NCBI GenBank assembly: GCA_016780695.1
Contig: JADHLK010000077.1
Coordinates: forward strand, 1-6,552
Origin: Alphaproteobacteria bacterium
Lineage (GTDB): Bacteria; Pseudomonadota; Alphaproteobacteria; Puniceispirillales; Puniceispirillaceae
DNA length: 6,552 nt
Direction of reading: 5' to 3'
How positions within the stretch are numbered: position 1 is the first letter of the stretch; each line of letters starts with the position of its first letter. The notes under the pieces were generated by a model. That model searched no databases and was not told the origin of the DNA. It saw nothing but the letters and a program-made list of their open reading frames with translations. Below, one piece after another: positions 1-6,540 of this stretch. The position numbers and the translations under genes were made by a program.

Positions 1-55
1 CTGCCTCTGCCACTATGCGGAGCCGCGGGGGCAGATGGCAAGCCCTTGCGGCTTT

Positions 56-1651
56 TCATGCCGGTTTCTGCCATGCCTCAGGTATTTGCGGGGTCGCGGC
101 GATCAGCTCTTTGGTATAGCTGTGTGCCGGGCGGGCCAGCACCGTCTCGGTTGCCCCTTGTTCAACAATCTGGCCAGCCCGCATCACCAGCACCCGGTCC
201 GTTATCGCCCGCACGACATGGAGATCATGGCTGATAAACAGATAGGAAAGCTGGTGCGTGCGGCGTAAATCAGCCAGCAGATCCAGAATCCGGGCCCGGA
301 TAGAGACATCCAGGGCCGAGACCGCCTCATCCAGAATGATCAGCTTCGGCTTCAGCACCAGAGCCCGCGCAATGGCGATGCGCTGGCGCTGGCCGCCGGA
401 AAATTCATGAATATATTTATCCTTGTCAGCGCTGCTGAGTCCGACCTCCTCCAGCGCCTTGTCCAGCAGCTTCTCGCGTTGCAGGCCCAGCACAGGCTGG
501 TCTTGCAGGTGGAACGGCTCAGCCAGCAGGCGCGCAACCTTATGGCGCGGGTTGAATGATCCATAGGGGTCCTGAAAGACGATTTGCATGGCCCGCCGCA
601 TATCGGTTGGCATCTGGCTGCTGCTGTCCAGCCGCATCCCCAGAAAATCAATATGGCCGGCAGACAGGGGCTGCAAGCCGAGCAGTGCCCGCGACAGGGT
701 GGATTTGCCGCAGCCGGATTCCCCAACCAGACCGAGGCTCTCATTTTCATGCAAGGCAAAGGACAGGCCGCGCACCGCCTCGGTTTCTACCGGCTTGCTG
801 AACAGGCCGGATTTGCGCCGGTAAGTGACGCCGATTTTGCTGGCCTGTAACAAAGGGCGATCGGATGGGGCCGTGCCTTTATCCGGCACATGGCCAGAGG
901 CGGCAAACAGCTTTCTGGTATAGGCATGGCGGCGATTGCGGAACAGGCTTTTGGTGCTATCCTGCTCAACGATGCGGCCTTTTTCCATGACGCTGATCTG
1001 ATCAGCCATATCGGCCAGAACCGCCAGATCATGCGTGATCAGCAGCATTGACATATTCTCGCTTTTGACCAGATCACGCAGCAGGGACAGAATGCCGGCC
1101 TGGGTCGTCACATCCAGGGCGGTGGTCGGCTCATCAGCTATCAAAAGGGCAGGCTTCAGGGCAATGGCCTGGGCTATCATCACGCGCTGGCGTTGCCCGC
1201 CAGACAGCTCATGCGGATAGAGATCAGGGGAAAAGCGGCTGGCAGGCAGGCCCACCCGGGCCAGCTTTTCAGCCGCTATCTCACGCGCTTCTGGCCAGCT
1301 GGCCCGCCGATGCAGCCGCAAGGTTTCCGCAACCTGATCGCCGATAGTGCGCAACGGGTTCAGCGCTGTCATCGGTTCTTGAAAAATCATGCTGATTTGC
1401 TGGCCGCGCACCGCACACATCGCTTCTTCAGAAAGCCGGGTCAGATCGGTGTCCGTTAAGGTAATTTGACCGCTGGCACGGGCCATCGCAGGCAGCAAAT
1501 TCATCACACAGAGCGCGGTCATTGATTTGCCCGATCCGGATTCACCGGCCAGCCCGCAAATCTCTCCTGGCTGAACAGAGAGATTGATATCACGCAGGAT
1601 CGGAATCCTGCCAATATCCAGATGCAGATTTTCTATCTTCAGCAAAGCCAT
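56..1651 (-). CDS. ABC transporter ATP-binding protein with two fused nucleotide-binding domains (DppD-DppF type)
   Basis: The cytoplasmic motor of the importer, 531 residues. It carries in one chain the two ATPase domains that Dpp and Opp systems make as separate proteins, the architecture seen in GsiA and YejF. Domain 1 (about 1-255): Walker A GESGSGKS (36-43), Q-loop Q91, signature LSGGQ (149-153), Walker B LLIADE (169-174), switch H207, then the HAYTRKLFAA tail typical of oligopeptide ATPases. Domain 2 (about 266-525): Walker A GESGCGKS (310-317), Q360, signature FSGGQ (417-421), Walker B LIILDE (437-442), H475 and the tail HSYTKELIAA. Both sites look intact, so both are probably catalytically competent. 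The second has DEAVSALD in place of the commoner DEPxSALD, a variant I recall from DppF/GsiA-type proteins. Start ATG overlaps the upstream stop by one base. It is the last gene visible; 55 bases remain after its stop. Confidence 0.96.
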   Translation of the reverse strand: MALLKIENLHLDIGRIPILRDINLSVQPGEICGLAGESGSGKSMTALCVMNLLPAMARASGQITLTDTDLTRLSEEAMCAVRGQQISMIFQEPMTALNPLRTIGDQVAETLRLHRRASWPEAREIAAEKLARVGLPASRFSPDLYPHELSGGQRQRVMIAQAIALKPALLIADEPTTALDVTTQAGILSLLRDLVKSENMSMLLITHDLAVLADMADQISVMEKGRIVEQDSTKSLFRNRRHAYTRKLFAASGHVPDKGTAPSDRPLLQASKIGVTYRRKSGLFSKPVETEAVRGLSFALHENESLGLVGESGCGKSTLSRALLGLQPLSAGHIDFLGMRLDSSSQMPTDMRRAMQIVFQDPYGSFNPRHKVARLLAEPFHLQDQPVLGLQREKLLDKALEEVGLSSADKDKYIHEFSGGQRQRIAIARALVLKPKLIILDEAVSALDVSIRARILDLLADLRRTHQLSYLFISHDLHVVRAITDRVLVMRAGQIVEQGATETVLARPAHSYTKELIAATPQIPEAWQKPA

Positions 1652-2469
1652 CAGCGTTCCCGCCGGATGCGCGGGTCCAGCAGGTCCCGCAAACCGTCCC
1701 CTATCAGATTAAGCCCCAGCACAGTGGCGATAATCGCCAGCCCCGGAAAGATCGCCAGATGCGGGGCAAAGCTGATCATCGTCTGGCTGTCAGCCAGCAT
1801 CCGCCCCCAGCTGGGCAGCGGCGGCTGCGCGCCCAGCCCGACATAGCTAAGACCGGCTTCGGCCAAAATGCCCAAGCTGAACTGGATAGTGCCCTGAACA
1901 ATCAGCAAATTGGCAATATTGGGCAGGATATGTTCCAGCGAGATACGCAGCCTGCTCTTGCCAGCGACGCGCGCTGCCAGAATATAATCCAGCGTCCAGA
2001 CAGAGAGCGCCCCGCCCCGCGTCACCCGCGCAAAGACCGGCATATTGAAAATACCAATCGCGATAATCGCATTTAAGGCAGACGGCCCAAACACAGCTGT
2101 GATCAAAATGGCAATCACCAGCGAGGGAAAGGCAAAGACCAGATCATTGCCGCGCATCACCAGATCATCCAGCCAGCTGCCATGGCGGGCAGCAGCCAGC
2201 AGGCCCAGCGGCACCCCCAGCCCCATGCCTATACCCACCGCGACAACCGCCACCGCTATCGAAGTTCTGGCCCCGACCATCAACATGGAGAGAATATCAC
2301 GGCCAAAATGATCGGTGCCCAAAAGATGGGCAGAGCCGGGCTTTTGCAGCTTGGCTGCGATATTCAGCGCCTCAACCTCATGCGGAGTCCAGACAAAGGA
2401 AAGCAGCGCCGCCAGCACAAAAACCACGGTCAGACCCAGGCCGATAATGAGCGCAACGGGCCATTTCAT
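1651..2469 (-). CDS. ABC transporter permease, DppC-like
   Basis: The second channel subunit, partner of the DppB-like protein; 272 residues from the chosen start. It has an N-terminal membrane segment (about 5-27), then the family signature GTDHFGRD (51-58). Further hydrophobic segments lie near 69-93, 109-128, 131-148, 183-205 and 234-258. The EAA loop is at about 161-184, with AARVAG (165-170, G170 being the conserved glycine) and ILP (181-183). LSYVGLGAQPPLPSWG (207-222) is the classic DppC/OppC C-terminal motif. The frame is open to an ATG at 2529 inside the upstream gene, but an AGGAGG at 2475-2480, five bases before the ATG at 2469, fixes the start. This leaves 10 bases between the upstream stop and this start. 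At its end, the TGA stop shares one base with the ATG of the ATPase gene (TGATG), indicating translational coupling. Confidence 0.95.
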   Translation of the reverse strand: MKWPVALIIGLGLTVVFVLAALLSFVWTPHEVEALNIAAKLQKPGSAHLLGTDHFGRDILSMLMVGARTSIAVAVVAVGIGMGLGVPLGLLAAARHGSWLDDLVMRGNDLVFAFPSLVIAILITAVFGPSALNAIIAIGIFNMPVFARVTRGGALSVWTLDYILAARVAGKSRLRISLEHILPNIANLLIVQGTIQFSLGILAEAGLSYVGLGAQPPLPSWGRMLADSQTMISFAPHLAIFPGLAIIATVLGLNLIGDGLRDLLDPRIRRER

Positions 2470-2474
2470 CGCGG

Positions 2475-2480
2475 CCTCCT
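2475..2480 (-). promoter_or_regulatory. Shine-Dalgarno of the DppC-like permease
   Basis: AGGAGG on the minus strand, five bases before the ATG at 2469. Its first base is the last base of the upstream permease's TGA stop (2480-2482), so ribosomes ending the first permease stop directly at the start of the second. It supports the start at 2469 over the upstream in-frame ATG at 2529. Confidence 0.85.
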
Positions 2481-3427
2481 CATTCCGGTCTCCTGAGCCG
2501 CGGATCGGCCAGCGCATAGGCAATATCAACCAGAAAAGTCACCAGAATGACTGCAAAAACCAGCAACATCACGACTGATTCAACCACAATTAAATCGCGC
2601 TGGGTAATGCCCTGGAAAATCAGCCTGCCAAGACCGGGCAGGAAAAATACATTCTCAATAATTATTGCCCCGGCAATCAGAAAAGAAAATTGCAGCCCGA
2701 TAATGGTCAGCACCGGGATCAGCGCGTTGCGAAACGCATGATGGATCAGGGTCTGGCGCTGGTTCAGCCCCTTGGCGCGCGCGGTGCGGATAAAATCCTG
2801 TGAGAGCACCTCCAGCACTGCTGAGCGCATCACCCGTGCCAGAATGGCGGCTTGCGGCAAGGCCAGCGCAATGGCTGGCAAGAGCAGCGCCTTTATATTT
2901 ATCCAGAAACCCTGATCCCAGCCGGGAAAACCGCCAGCTGAAAACCAGCGCAGCTGAATGGCAAAAATCACCACCAGAATCATGGCAAACCAGAAATTCG
3001 GAATAGCAATGCCGAATTGCGTTGCCCCCATAATCGCCCAATCTGTCGGCCGGCCCTGGCGGGCCGCCGCAAACAGACCAACCGGCAAGGCGATCACGGT
3101 GGACAGCAACAGGGCAAAAAGTGCCAGCGGCAAGGAAACACCCAGCCGCGCCCCGACCAGTTCAGCTACCGGCACCTGATAGGTATAGGAAATACCAAAA
3201 TCGCCGGTCAGCATTCCGCCGACCCAGCGCAGATAACGCTCCGGCAGGCTGCCATCCAGACCCAGCTCAGTGCGCAGCGCCGCCACCGTATCCGGCTCTG
3301 CATTAAGCCCCAGCATAAAGGCTGCCGGATCGCCGGGAATCACCTCTATCACGGCGAAAATCACCAGCGATGCCACCAGCAAGGACAGGGCGAGGGTCAG
3401 GGCTCTTGACAGAATAAAACGCAGCAT
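2480..3427 (-). CDS. ABC transporter permease, DppB-like
   Basis: One of the two inner-membrane channel subunits, 315 residues, typical for DppB/OppB/GsiC. The N-terminal segment (about 9-29) leads into the family motif around IPGDPA (30-35). It is followed by an extracytoplasmic region holding LGLD-SLPERYLRW (56-68) and GDFGIS (75-80). Further membrane segments lie near 99-121, 134-158, 177-199, 238-262 and 282-305. The cytoplasmic EAA loop, which docks on the ATPase, is at about 206-238, with the conserved glycine at G220 and the terminal ALIP at 235-238. ENVFFLPGLGRL (258-269) is another family signature. The start at 3427 gives the full N terminus, but the ribosome binding site is weak (only ACAGG, about five bases upstream). 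The gene follows a 159-base gap with terminator and tandem repeat, so it may be expressed below the binding protein. Its stop codon overlaps the Shine-Dalgarno of the next gene. Confidence 0.95.
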   Translation of the reverse strand: MLRFILSRALTLALSLLVASLVIFAVIEVIPGDPAAFMLGLNAEPDTVAALRTELGLDGSLPERYLRWVGGMLTGDFGISYTYQVPVAELVGARLGVSLPLALFALLLSTVIALPVGLFAAARQGRPTDWAIMGATQFGIAIPNFWFAMILVVIFAIQLRWFSAGGFPGWDQGFWINIKALLLPAIALALPQAAILARVMRSAVLEVLSQDFIRTARAKGLNQRQTLIHHAFRNALIPVLTIIGLQFSFLIAGAIIIENVFFLPGLGRLIFQGITQRDLIVVESVVMLLVFAVILVTFLVDIAYALADPRLRRPE

Positions 3428-3455
3428 ATGTGCCTGTTCAGCTTCTCTATTTGTC

Positions 3456-3529
3456 AGTCATTTCAAAAATAGTCATTACAAAAATAATGGGGCAAAAATA
3501 ATGGGGATAAAAACAGTTTGGGCAAAAAT
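3456..3529. repeat. Degenerate 14-15-base tandem repeat, five units
   Basis: Five consecutive units begin at 3456, 3471, 3486, 3500 and 3515, with lengths 15, 15, 14, 15 and 15. Each ends in a CAAAAAT core (TAAAAAC in the fourth). The first two differ at one base of 15, AGTCATT followed by T or A and then CAAAAAT. The third and fourth share AATGGGG. The array fills the space between the terminator stem and the untranslated leader of the DppB-like gene, and its last A-tract is also the terminator's U-tract in minus-strand RNA. No coding frame explains it. Function unknown; replication slippage is the simplest origin. Confidence 0.7.
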
Positions 3530-3557
3530 ACCCGGCAGCCAGTTACCCGGCTGCCGG
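3524..3557 (-). terminator. Rho-independent terminator or attenuator behind the binding-protein gene
   Basis: Perfect nine-base arms CCGGCAGCC (3532-3540) and GGCTGCCGG (3549-3557) enclose an eight-base loop. In minus-strand RNA the stem is followed at once by GUAUUUUUG, a short U-tract ending at 3524. The stem begins 30 bases past the binding-protein stop codon. The opposite side carries A's, so it can terminate only minus-strand transcription. The permease genes continue downstream in the same direction, so it is probably a partial terminator or a 3' RNA-stabilising hairpin that raises binding-protein levels over the membrane components. Confidence 0.75.
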
Positions 3558-3586
3558 AAAAAATTTGCAAGGCACAAGGCCGCTTA

Positions 3587-5059
3587 TCAGTTAGCCCAGC
3601 TCACGCCGGTCAGATCATTGGCCTGTGTCGGGGAATTTTTCCAAAGCCCCTTGATTTTGGCATTGGCCACCCCGGTTCTGGCAAGCTGGAACAGATAGCC
3701 ATTAACATAATCACCGGCGATCTGCTTTTGGGCAGCTTGCAGCAATTTTGTGCGGTCAGCTGGATTGCTGGCCAGCTTCAGATCCGCGATCATCTTCTGG
3801 AAAGCCGCATTGTCATACTGGAAATAATATTCCGGGTTGGCATAGATGCCGATATCCATCGGCTCAGTATGCGAGACAATGGTCAGGTCATAATCCTTGC
3901 CGCGGAATACCTGCTCCAGCCATTGTGCCCATTCCAGATTTTCGATCTCTGTCTGGATGCCCACCTCGCGCAGTTGGGCGGCGATAATTTCACCGCCGCG
4001 GCGAGCATAGGATGGCGGTGGCAGCTTCAATGACAAGGTCAGGTTTTCGGCCCCAGCTGCTTTCAGCAACGCCTTTGACTTAGCCGGATCATAGGCAGAA
4101 TTGCCTGTCAGATCGACATAGTCCGGGTGATGCGGCGCGAAATGCGTGCCAATCGGTGTGCCAAAGCCAAACATCGCCCCGTCGATAATTTCCTGACGGT
4201 TGATCGCATGGGCAATCGCCTGGCGCACCCGCTTGTCAGACACCCGCTTATTATTGGTGGACAGTATTGTCTCACCCTCGGTCGAGCCCACAATCACGGC
4301 AAAACGGGGGTCAGCCTCAAACTGAGGCAGGTTTTCCGGAGCCGGATAACCCGGGAAGGCATCAATATCGCCCGCCATCATCGCCGCAAAGGCCGCTGCC
4401 GGGTCTGAGATGAATTTGAAGGTTGCCTTTTCCAGTGCTACGGCCTTGCCCCAGTAATCTGGGTTGCGCACCAGCTCAATACGATCCCCCTGAACCCAGC
4501 GGGAGAATTTGAACGGCCCGGTGCCGACCGGGTTGTTTGCCGCGCTGCCAATGCTTTCCTCGGCAACAACCACCGCATCCCCCCAGGCCAGATTGGTGAT
4601 AAAGCCGCCATCTGGGTTTGATAAGGTGATTTTTACAGTCAGCGGGTTCACCACATCTACCGAAGCAATGCCGGTAAAGAGCCGCTTTTGGGCGTTGGTG
4701 GAATCCTCAGCCCGCGCCCGATCCAGCGAGAATTTCACATCGGCTGCATCCATCGCGCTGCCATCATGGAATTGTACGCCGCTGTTCAGCTGGAAAGTAT
4801 AAACCAGCCCATCATCAGAAATGGTCCAGGATTTAGCCAGTGCCGGGGCAATGGAGCCATCCGCCTGATAGCGGGTCAGCCCCTCGAAGACATTGGCATA
4901 AACCACCTCATCAATCGCGGCGGCAGCCCCGCCGGTCGGATCCAGATTGGGCGGCTCCAGCTGCATACCCACGGTGATCGAAGTTTGGGCGGCTTGTGCA
5001 ACAGACAGGCTCAAGCACAGGCTTGCCGCTGCTGTGATAAACAGTTTGTTCAGTTTCAT
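3587..5059 (-). CDS. ABC transporter periplasmic solute-binding protein, SBP_bac_5 family
   Basis: The extracytoplasmic receptor of the importer, 490 residues. Residues 1-23 form a Sec signal peptide: basic start (MKLNK), hydrophobic core, and a signal peptidase I site after VAQA (A23). Cys15 lies inside the hydrophobic core and has Leu before it, so it is not a lipobox. The mature protein has family hallmarks: PPNLDP near residue 37, the VFEGLTRY block (57-64), APALAKSW (71-78), a DG-Y-F-L-V-FHDG block (83-100), NPVGTGPFKF (176-185), RNPDYWG (198-204), and the VRQAIAHAINR helix (278-288). The frame is open upstream to an ATG at 5236 inside the M20 gene, but a strong AGGAGG at 5069-5074 sits nine bases before the ATG at 5059, and only that start puts the signal peptide first. 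A terminator follows at 3524-3557. Ligand is likely a di/oligopeptide or modified amino acid, by family only. Confidence 0.95.
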   Translation of the reverse strand: MKLNKLFITAAASLCLSLSVAQAAQTSITVGMQLEPPNLDPTGGAAAAIDEVVYANVFEGLTRYQADGSIAPALAKSWTISDDGLVYTFQLNSGVQFHDGSAMDAADVKFSLDRARAEDSTNAQKRLFTGIASVDVVNPLTVKITLSNPDGGFITNLAWGDAVVVAEESIGSAANNPVGTGPFKFSRWVQGDRIELVRNPDYWGKAVALEKATFKFISDPAAAFAAMMAGDIDAFPGYPAPENLPQFEADPRFAVIVGSTEGETILSTNNKRVSDKRVRQAIAHAINRQEIIDGAMFGFGTPIGTHFAPHHPDYVDLTGNSAYDPAKSKALLKAAGAENLTLSLKLPPPSYARRGGEIIAAQLREVGIQTEIENLEWAQWLEQVFRGKDYDLTIVSHTEPMDIGIYANPEYYFQYDNAAFQKMIADLKLASNPADRTKLLQAAQKQIAGDYVNGYLFQLARTGVANAKIKGLWKNSPTQANDLTGVSWAN

Positions 5060-5068
5060 CCGTCTTCT

Positions 5069-5074
5069 CCTCCT
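5069..5074 (-). promoter_or_regulatory. Strong Shine-Dalgarno that sets the binding-protein start
   Basis: AGGAGG on the minus strand, nine bases before the ATG at 5059. It is the strongest ribosome binding site in the window, as expected for the most abundant component. An in-frame ATG at 5080 lies upstream of this site, so it can hardly be the start: reading from it would translate the Shine-Dalgarno itself as five consecutive arginines. Confidence 0.85.
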
Positions 5075-5101
5075 TGGCATTATGTAAATTTTGCCAGTTT
5101 G

Positions 5102-5143
5102 TTCTTTTTCATGGTGATGCTGTTGGATCAGCATTTCTTTTTC
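5102..5143. repeat. Small hairpin flanked by nine-base direct repeats in the M20/binding-protein gap
   Basis: Six-base arms ATGCTG (5117-5122) and CAGCAT (5129-5134) with a six-base loop are flanked by identical copies of TTCTTTTTC at 5102-5110 and 5135-5143. On the minus strand, the operon's sense, the hairpin is followed by A-rich rather than U-rich sequence, so it is not a terminator for the M20 gene and read-through into the binding-protein gene is likely. It might pause polymerase or protect RNA ends, but the stem is short. Confidence 0.35.
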
Positions 5144-5148
5144 TTGTT

Positions 5149-6468
5149 TTACCCTCCCGTTTGCGGGATCAGCAAATCTGCAAGCGTCAGGCCCATCACG
5201 GCCGCGCTGTCCATCATATCTTTTATCGAAATCCATTCATCCGGCTGGTGCGCCAGCTCCAGAATACCCGGCCCATAGGCAATACAGTTCTTCAGCTTGC
5301 CAATCCGGTCAATATGCTTTTGATCATAGGTGCCGGGCGAGACGACAAAATCAGGCGGCTGGCCCATTACCGCCTCTATCGCGCGGCCCACCGCCCCGAC
5401 AACCGGGGCGTCTTTTTCGGTCATGCTCGGATGCACTTGCCAGAGCTCACGAATCTCCCAGTCAAAGCCGGGTCGCTCGGACTTTATCTTGTCCAGCATC
5501 TGTTCAATTTCGCCGCGCACCCGGTCCGGCTCTTCTTCCATCAGATAGCGCCGGTCAATGGTGATCACGCATTTATCGGGCACACAGGCAGACGGAAAGC
5601 CGGTATAGCCCGCTTCGGGAACCGGCAGCCCGCCATGAATGGAATTGATATTGAGGGTAGATTGGCGGGCCTGTTCCGGCACCACCGGCATTTCAGTTGT
5701 GCGGCTGGCCAGCAGCGGGAACAGGCTGGCCTCCATCTCTTCAAGCACCGCACCCATATGGCGCACCGCGCAATCACCCAGAAACGGCATTGAGCCATGG
5801 GCGATACGCCCCTTTGTTTCAATCTCAGCCCACCAGACCCCGCGATGGCCAAGGCAAATCCGATCCTTGTTCAGCGGCTCCGGGATGATCACATGATCCA
5901 CCCGTTGCGGGTTGAACCAGCCCTGCTCAGCCAGCCAGGCCACCCCGCCATAGCCGCCAGTTTCCTCATCAGCAGTACCGGAAATCTCTATCGCACCATG
6001 ATAATCAGGGAAACGGGCAATAAACGCCTCAGCAGCGATGATAGAGGCGGCCAGACCGCCCTTCATGTCACAGGCCCCGCGTCCCCAGATAATATCGCCC
6101 TCGCGGTCACCGCCAAACGGGTCTTTTGTCCAGCCTTCGCCAACCGTGACAATATCGGTGTGGGAATTAAAATGCACCGTCTGGCCGGGCTGTTTGCCTT
6201 CATGGCGGGCAATGATATTCCAGCGCGGATATTTATCTGAATCGCCGGGCGTTCCGGTCGCGCGCAGCAAATGGGTCTGAAACCCGGATTTTTGCAAGCG
6301 TCTGTCCAGCCAGTCACAAATATCCCGGTAATGCTGGCCGGGCGGGTTCAGCGTCGGTATCGCCAGCAGATCACAAGTGGTGCTGATCAACGCCTCGCGC
6401 CGGGCGGCGATTTCCTCTCTCAGCTGCTCCAGAATGGAGCTGGTTTCAGCTTTTTGGTTGCTTGTCAT
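5149..6468 (-). CDS. M20 family metallopeptidase, ArgE/DapE-like deacylase
   Basis: A cytoplasmic, probably di-zinc amidohydrolase of 439 residues, the usual size for the ArgE/DapE-like family, which removes acyl groups from amino acids or splits small peptides. Expected catalytic residues are visible: H103 and D105 in NSHTD, bridging D134 in GRGACDMKGG, the E168-E169 pair in TADEETGG, E197 in IIPEP, and H407 in AHQPDEW. H224 in RIAHGSMP matches the conserved histidine of the dimerisation (lid) domain, roughly residues 205-325. There is no signal peptide. The C-terminal GPG...AHQPDE stretch resembles ArgE more than DapE, but the segment before it reads SPGTYDQKH rather than the DapE-type GTSDGR, so a housekeeping arginine or lysine role is not assured. 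ATG at 6468 is the only ATG before residue 135; no Shine-Dalgarno is visible upstream. It lies 89 bases before the binding-protein gene, suggesting it processes the imported substrate. Family confidence is high; substrate unknown. Confidence 0.93.
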   Translation of the reverse strand: MTSNQKAETSSILEQLREEIAARREALISTTCDLLAIPTLNPPGQHYRDICDWLDRRLQKSGFQTHLLRATGTPGDSDKYPRWNIIARHEGKQPGQTVHFNSHTDIVTVGEGWTKDPFGGDREGDIIWGRGACDMKGGLAASIIAAEAFIARFPDYHGAIEISGTADEETGGYGGVAWLAEQGWFNPQRVDHVIIPEPLNKDRICLGHRGVWWAEIETKGRIAHGSMPFLGDCAVRHMGAVLEEMEASLFPLLASRTTEMPVVPEQARQSTLNINSIHGGLPVPEAGYTGFPSACVPDKCVITIDRRYLMEEEPDRVRGEIEQMLDKIKSERPGFDWEIRELWQVHPSMTEKDAPVVGAVGRAIEAVMGQPPDFVVSPGTYDQKHIDRIGKLKNCIAYGPGILELAHQPDEWISIKDMMDSAAVMGLTLADLLIPQTGG

Positions 6469-6476
6469 AGGATCAG

Positions 6477-6504
6477 GCTAGAACCCAATCTGTTGTTAGG
6501 TCAA
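6477..6504 (-). promoter_or_regulatory. Candidate sigma-70-type promoter for the M20 gene
   Basis: Reading the minus strand, CTTGACC contains a good -35 element (TTGACC, 6499-6504; five of six bases match TTGACA, and CTTGAC is the common alphaproteobacterial form). A poor -10 (TCTAGC, 6477-6482; three of six) follows after a 16-base spacer. Transcription would begin around 6470, almost at the ATG (6468), giving a leaderless or near-leaderless message, which fits the missing Shine-Dalgarno. The -35 is persuasive, the -10 is not, so this remains a prediction. Confidence 0.35.
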
Positions 6505-6517
6505 GCAATAGGCTGGT

Positions 6518-6540
6518 GTTTTTTTCATCACCAAAAAAAC
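6518..6540. repeat. A-tract inverted repeat upstream of the promoter
   Basis: Perfect eight-base arms GTTTTTTT (6518-6525) and AAAAAAAC (6533-6540) are separated by the seven-base loop CATCACC. A competing GGTG/CACC pairing (6515-6518 with 6529-6532) overlaps it. A further palindrome, AAATATTT, follows at 6542-6549. The AT-rich block sits just upstream of the candidate -35, where an UP element, curved DNA or a regulator site would lie. It could equally be the end of a gene outside the window. Confidence 0.45.

Noticed and set aside
1..55. Possible terminator after the ATPase gene (AAGCC/GGCTT arms at 40-54, and GC-rich sequence).
   Set aside because: Stem of five bases only, no U-tract on the minus strand, and the arms overlap no clear end signal. 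More downstream sequence would be needed to see where the operon ends.
3518..4033. A plus-strand open frame of 171 codons across the terminator and the end of the binding-protein gene.
   Set aside because: It runs through the hairpin stem and antisense to the conserved binding-protein C terminus; no family resemblance.
5009..5059. Lipoprotein signal at Cys15 of the binding protein.
   Set aside because: The residue before the cysteine is Leu, which lipoboxes do not allow, the cysteine is inside the hydrophobic core, and a clear signal peptidase I site (VAQA) follows.
5117..5142. Plus-strand terminator (hairpin 5117-5134 followed by a T-rich run).
   Set aside because: No plus-strand gene ends nearby, the stem is only six bases, and the T-run is interrupted.
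5057..5236. A longer binding-protein N terminus, including a tempting five-arginine run (MPRRRRRM) resembling a twin-arginine or basic signal.
   Set aside because: The arginines are the Shine-Dalgarno and its flank read in frame. The longer starts would bury the Sec signal peptide and overlap the M20 gene.
5074..5793. A long plus-strand open frame (239 codons) opposite the M20 and binding-protein genes.
   Set aside because: It lies antisense to well-supported coding sequence with catalytic motifs, has no recognisable domain and has no good ribosome site. It is a by-product of the codon bias on the other strand.
6426..6440. Inverted repeat GCTCCA-GAA-TGGAGC near the start of the M20 gene.
   Set aside because: It lies within the coding sequence, is short, and is easily explained by the encoded residues; it might slightly affect initiation but nothing supports a regulatory role.
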